A stretch of DNA of 52,575 nt from Paenibacillus piri (GTDB lineage Bacteria > Bacillota > Bacilli > Paenibacillales > NBRC-103111): NCBI RefSeq assembly GCF_004354045.1, contig NZ_SMRT01000030.1, forward strand, positions 1-52,575, written 5' to 3'. A program made the translations under genes and the position numbers. Below are positions 52,407 to 52,575 of this stretch, piece by piece; the first letter of the stretch is position 1; each line of letters begins with the position of its first letter. Under the pieces are notes generated by a model, which ran no database searches, was not told the origin of the DNA, and worked only from the letters and a program-made list of their open reading frames with translations.

Positions 52407-52575
52407 TCAATCCGTTAATTTCAATATTCGCTTGAGATTCACTGCAAATATGGCCATGGCTCCTTGCAATTGCATACCAAGCAAACCCGAGGATGTGGCT
52501 ACATCGTACCCGTGTCCGTGTTTGAGTTCACTGTTTTTGGCTTCTATTTTGTAGCGTTCCTTGGCTTTTGCTTTG
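52407..52575 (-). CDS. IS1182-like transposase, C-terminal part (cut by window edge)
   Basis: The minus strand reads KAKAKERYKIEAKNSELK, HGHGYDVATSSGLLGMQLQ, then IFAVNLKRILKLTD and a TGA at 52407-52409. It matches the left copy (1-168) nearly residue for residue and begins at the same lysine, but it differs at many silent sites, so the two are diverged copies of one family. The orientation is opposite to the left copy, so both 3' ends point into the window. Confidence 0.85.
   Translation of the reverse strand, partial: KAKAKERYKIEAKNSELKHGHGYDVATSSGLLGMQLQGAMAIFAVNLKRILKLTD

Noticed and set aside
1..52575. CRISPR arrays, tRNA and rRNA genes
   Set aside because: No spaced direct repeats of 24-40 bp, no tRNA cloverleaf with CCA-type ends and no rRNA sequence were seen on reading; short RNAs could still be missed without a covariance search.

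Overview
The window looks like chromosomal DNA of a spore-forming Bacillota, most probably a Paenibacillus or close relative. This rests on strong AGGAGG-type ribosome sites with some TTG/GTG starts, a tiny YjcZ-type sporulation membrane protein, an LplA/B/C-type sugar importer paired with a YesS-like membrane AraC regulator, a giant SLH-anchored surface protein, and many small regulator-target modules. The genus is inferred from gene content, not from a marker gene. Both edges of the window lie inside the 3' end of the same kind of IS1182-like transposase, cut at the same codon and pointing inward. The window may therefore be one assembly contig that stops in a multicopy insertion sequence.

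Layout. 1-330: IS end. 552-904: two very small membrane-protein genes. 957-5274: an unknown gene, two NTF2-fold genes (one broken by a stop) divergent from a WYL regulator, and a TetR gene followed by a metallo-beta-lactamase-fold gene, both behind the same palindrome. 5487-8259: a MarR / DUF5519 / haloalkane dehalogenase operon divergent from an HD-GYP protein. 8704-11038: yjdJ-yjdI, a decayed pirin, and an intact pirin with its MarR regulator. 11253-14482: a gene remnant, an XRE / membrane protein operon, and an HxlR / SDR divergent pair. 14533-20129: an accessory island with an ISL3 transposase tail fused to a truncated HEPN gene and two large GC-rich genes of unknown role. One of these ends in a type II secretion protein G-like calcium-binding domain. 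20225-25650: VOC and SDR remnants around a zinc alcohol dehydrogenase and an MFS exporter, then TetR, SDR and AraC genes. 25920-30116: a very large hybrid histidine kinase behind an SH3-like secreted protein. 30504-32197: a glycosyltransferase and an aldo/keto reductase fragment. 32421-42958: a carbohydrate locus. 43130-50982: a 2501-residue SLH protein, its leader RNA region and a 53-residue protein. 51170-52077: an OmpR regulator and a histidine kinase tail.

How the parts work together. The carbohydrate locus is the clearest functional unit. A lipoprotein binds the sugar, two permeases import it (no ATPase is encoded, so a shared MsmX-type ATPase is expected), two TIM-barrel isomerases/epimerases and an RbsD-type mutarotase process it, and a clan GH-A-like glycosidase may release it. 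A YesS-like sensor-regulator and a GntR regulator would control the locus, and a perfect GntR-type palindrome lies just upstream of the sensor gene. Elsewhere the pattern is one repressor beside one enzyme with a palindrome between them, repeated at least six times. Many decayed genes (NTF2, pirin, VOC, SDR, HEPN, aldo/keto reductase, kinase) show that the region is turning over.

The least explained parts are the two-gene GC-rich cassette at 15609-20129 and the leader in front of the giant surface protein. In that leader a terminator hairpin has a loop that is complementary to an upstream segment.
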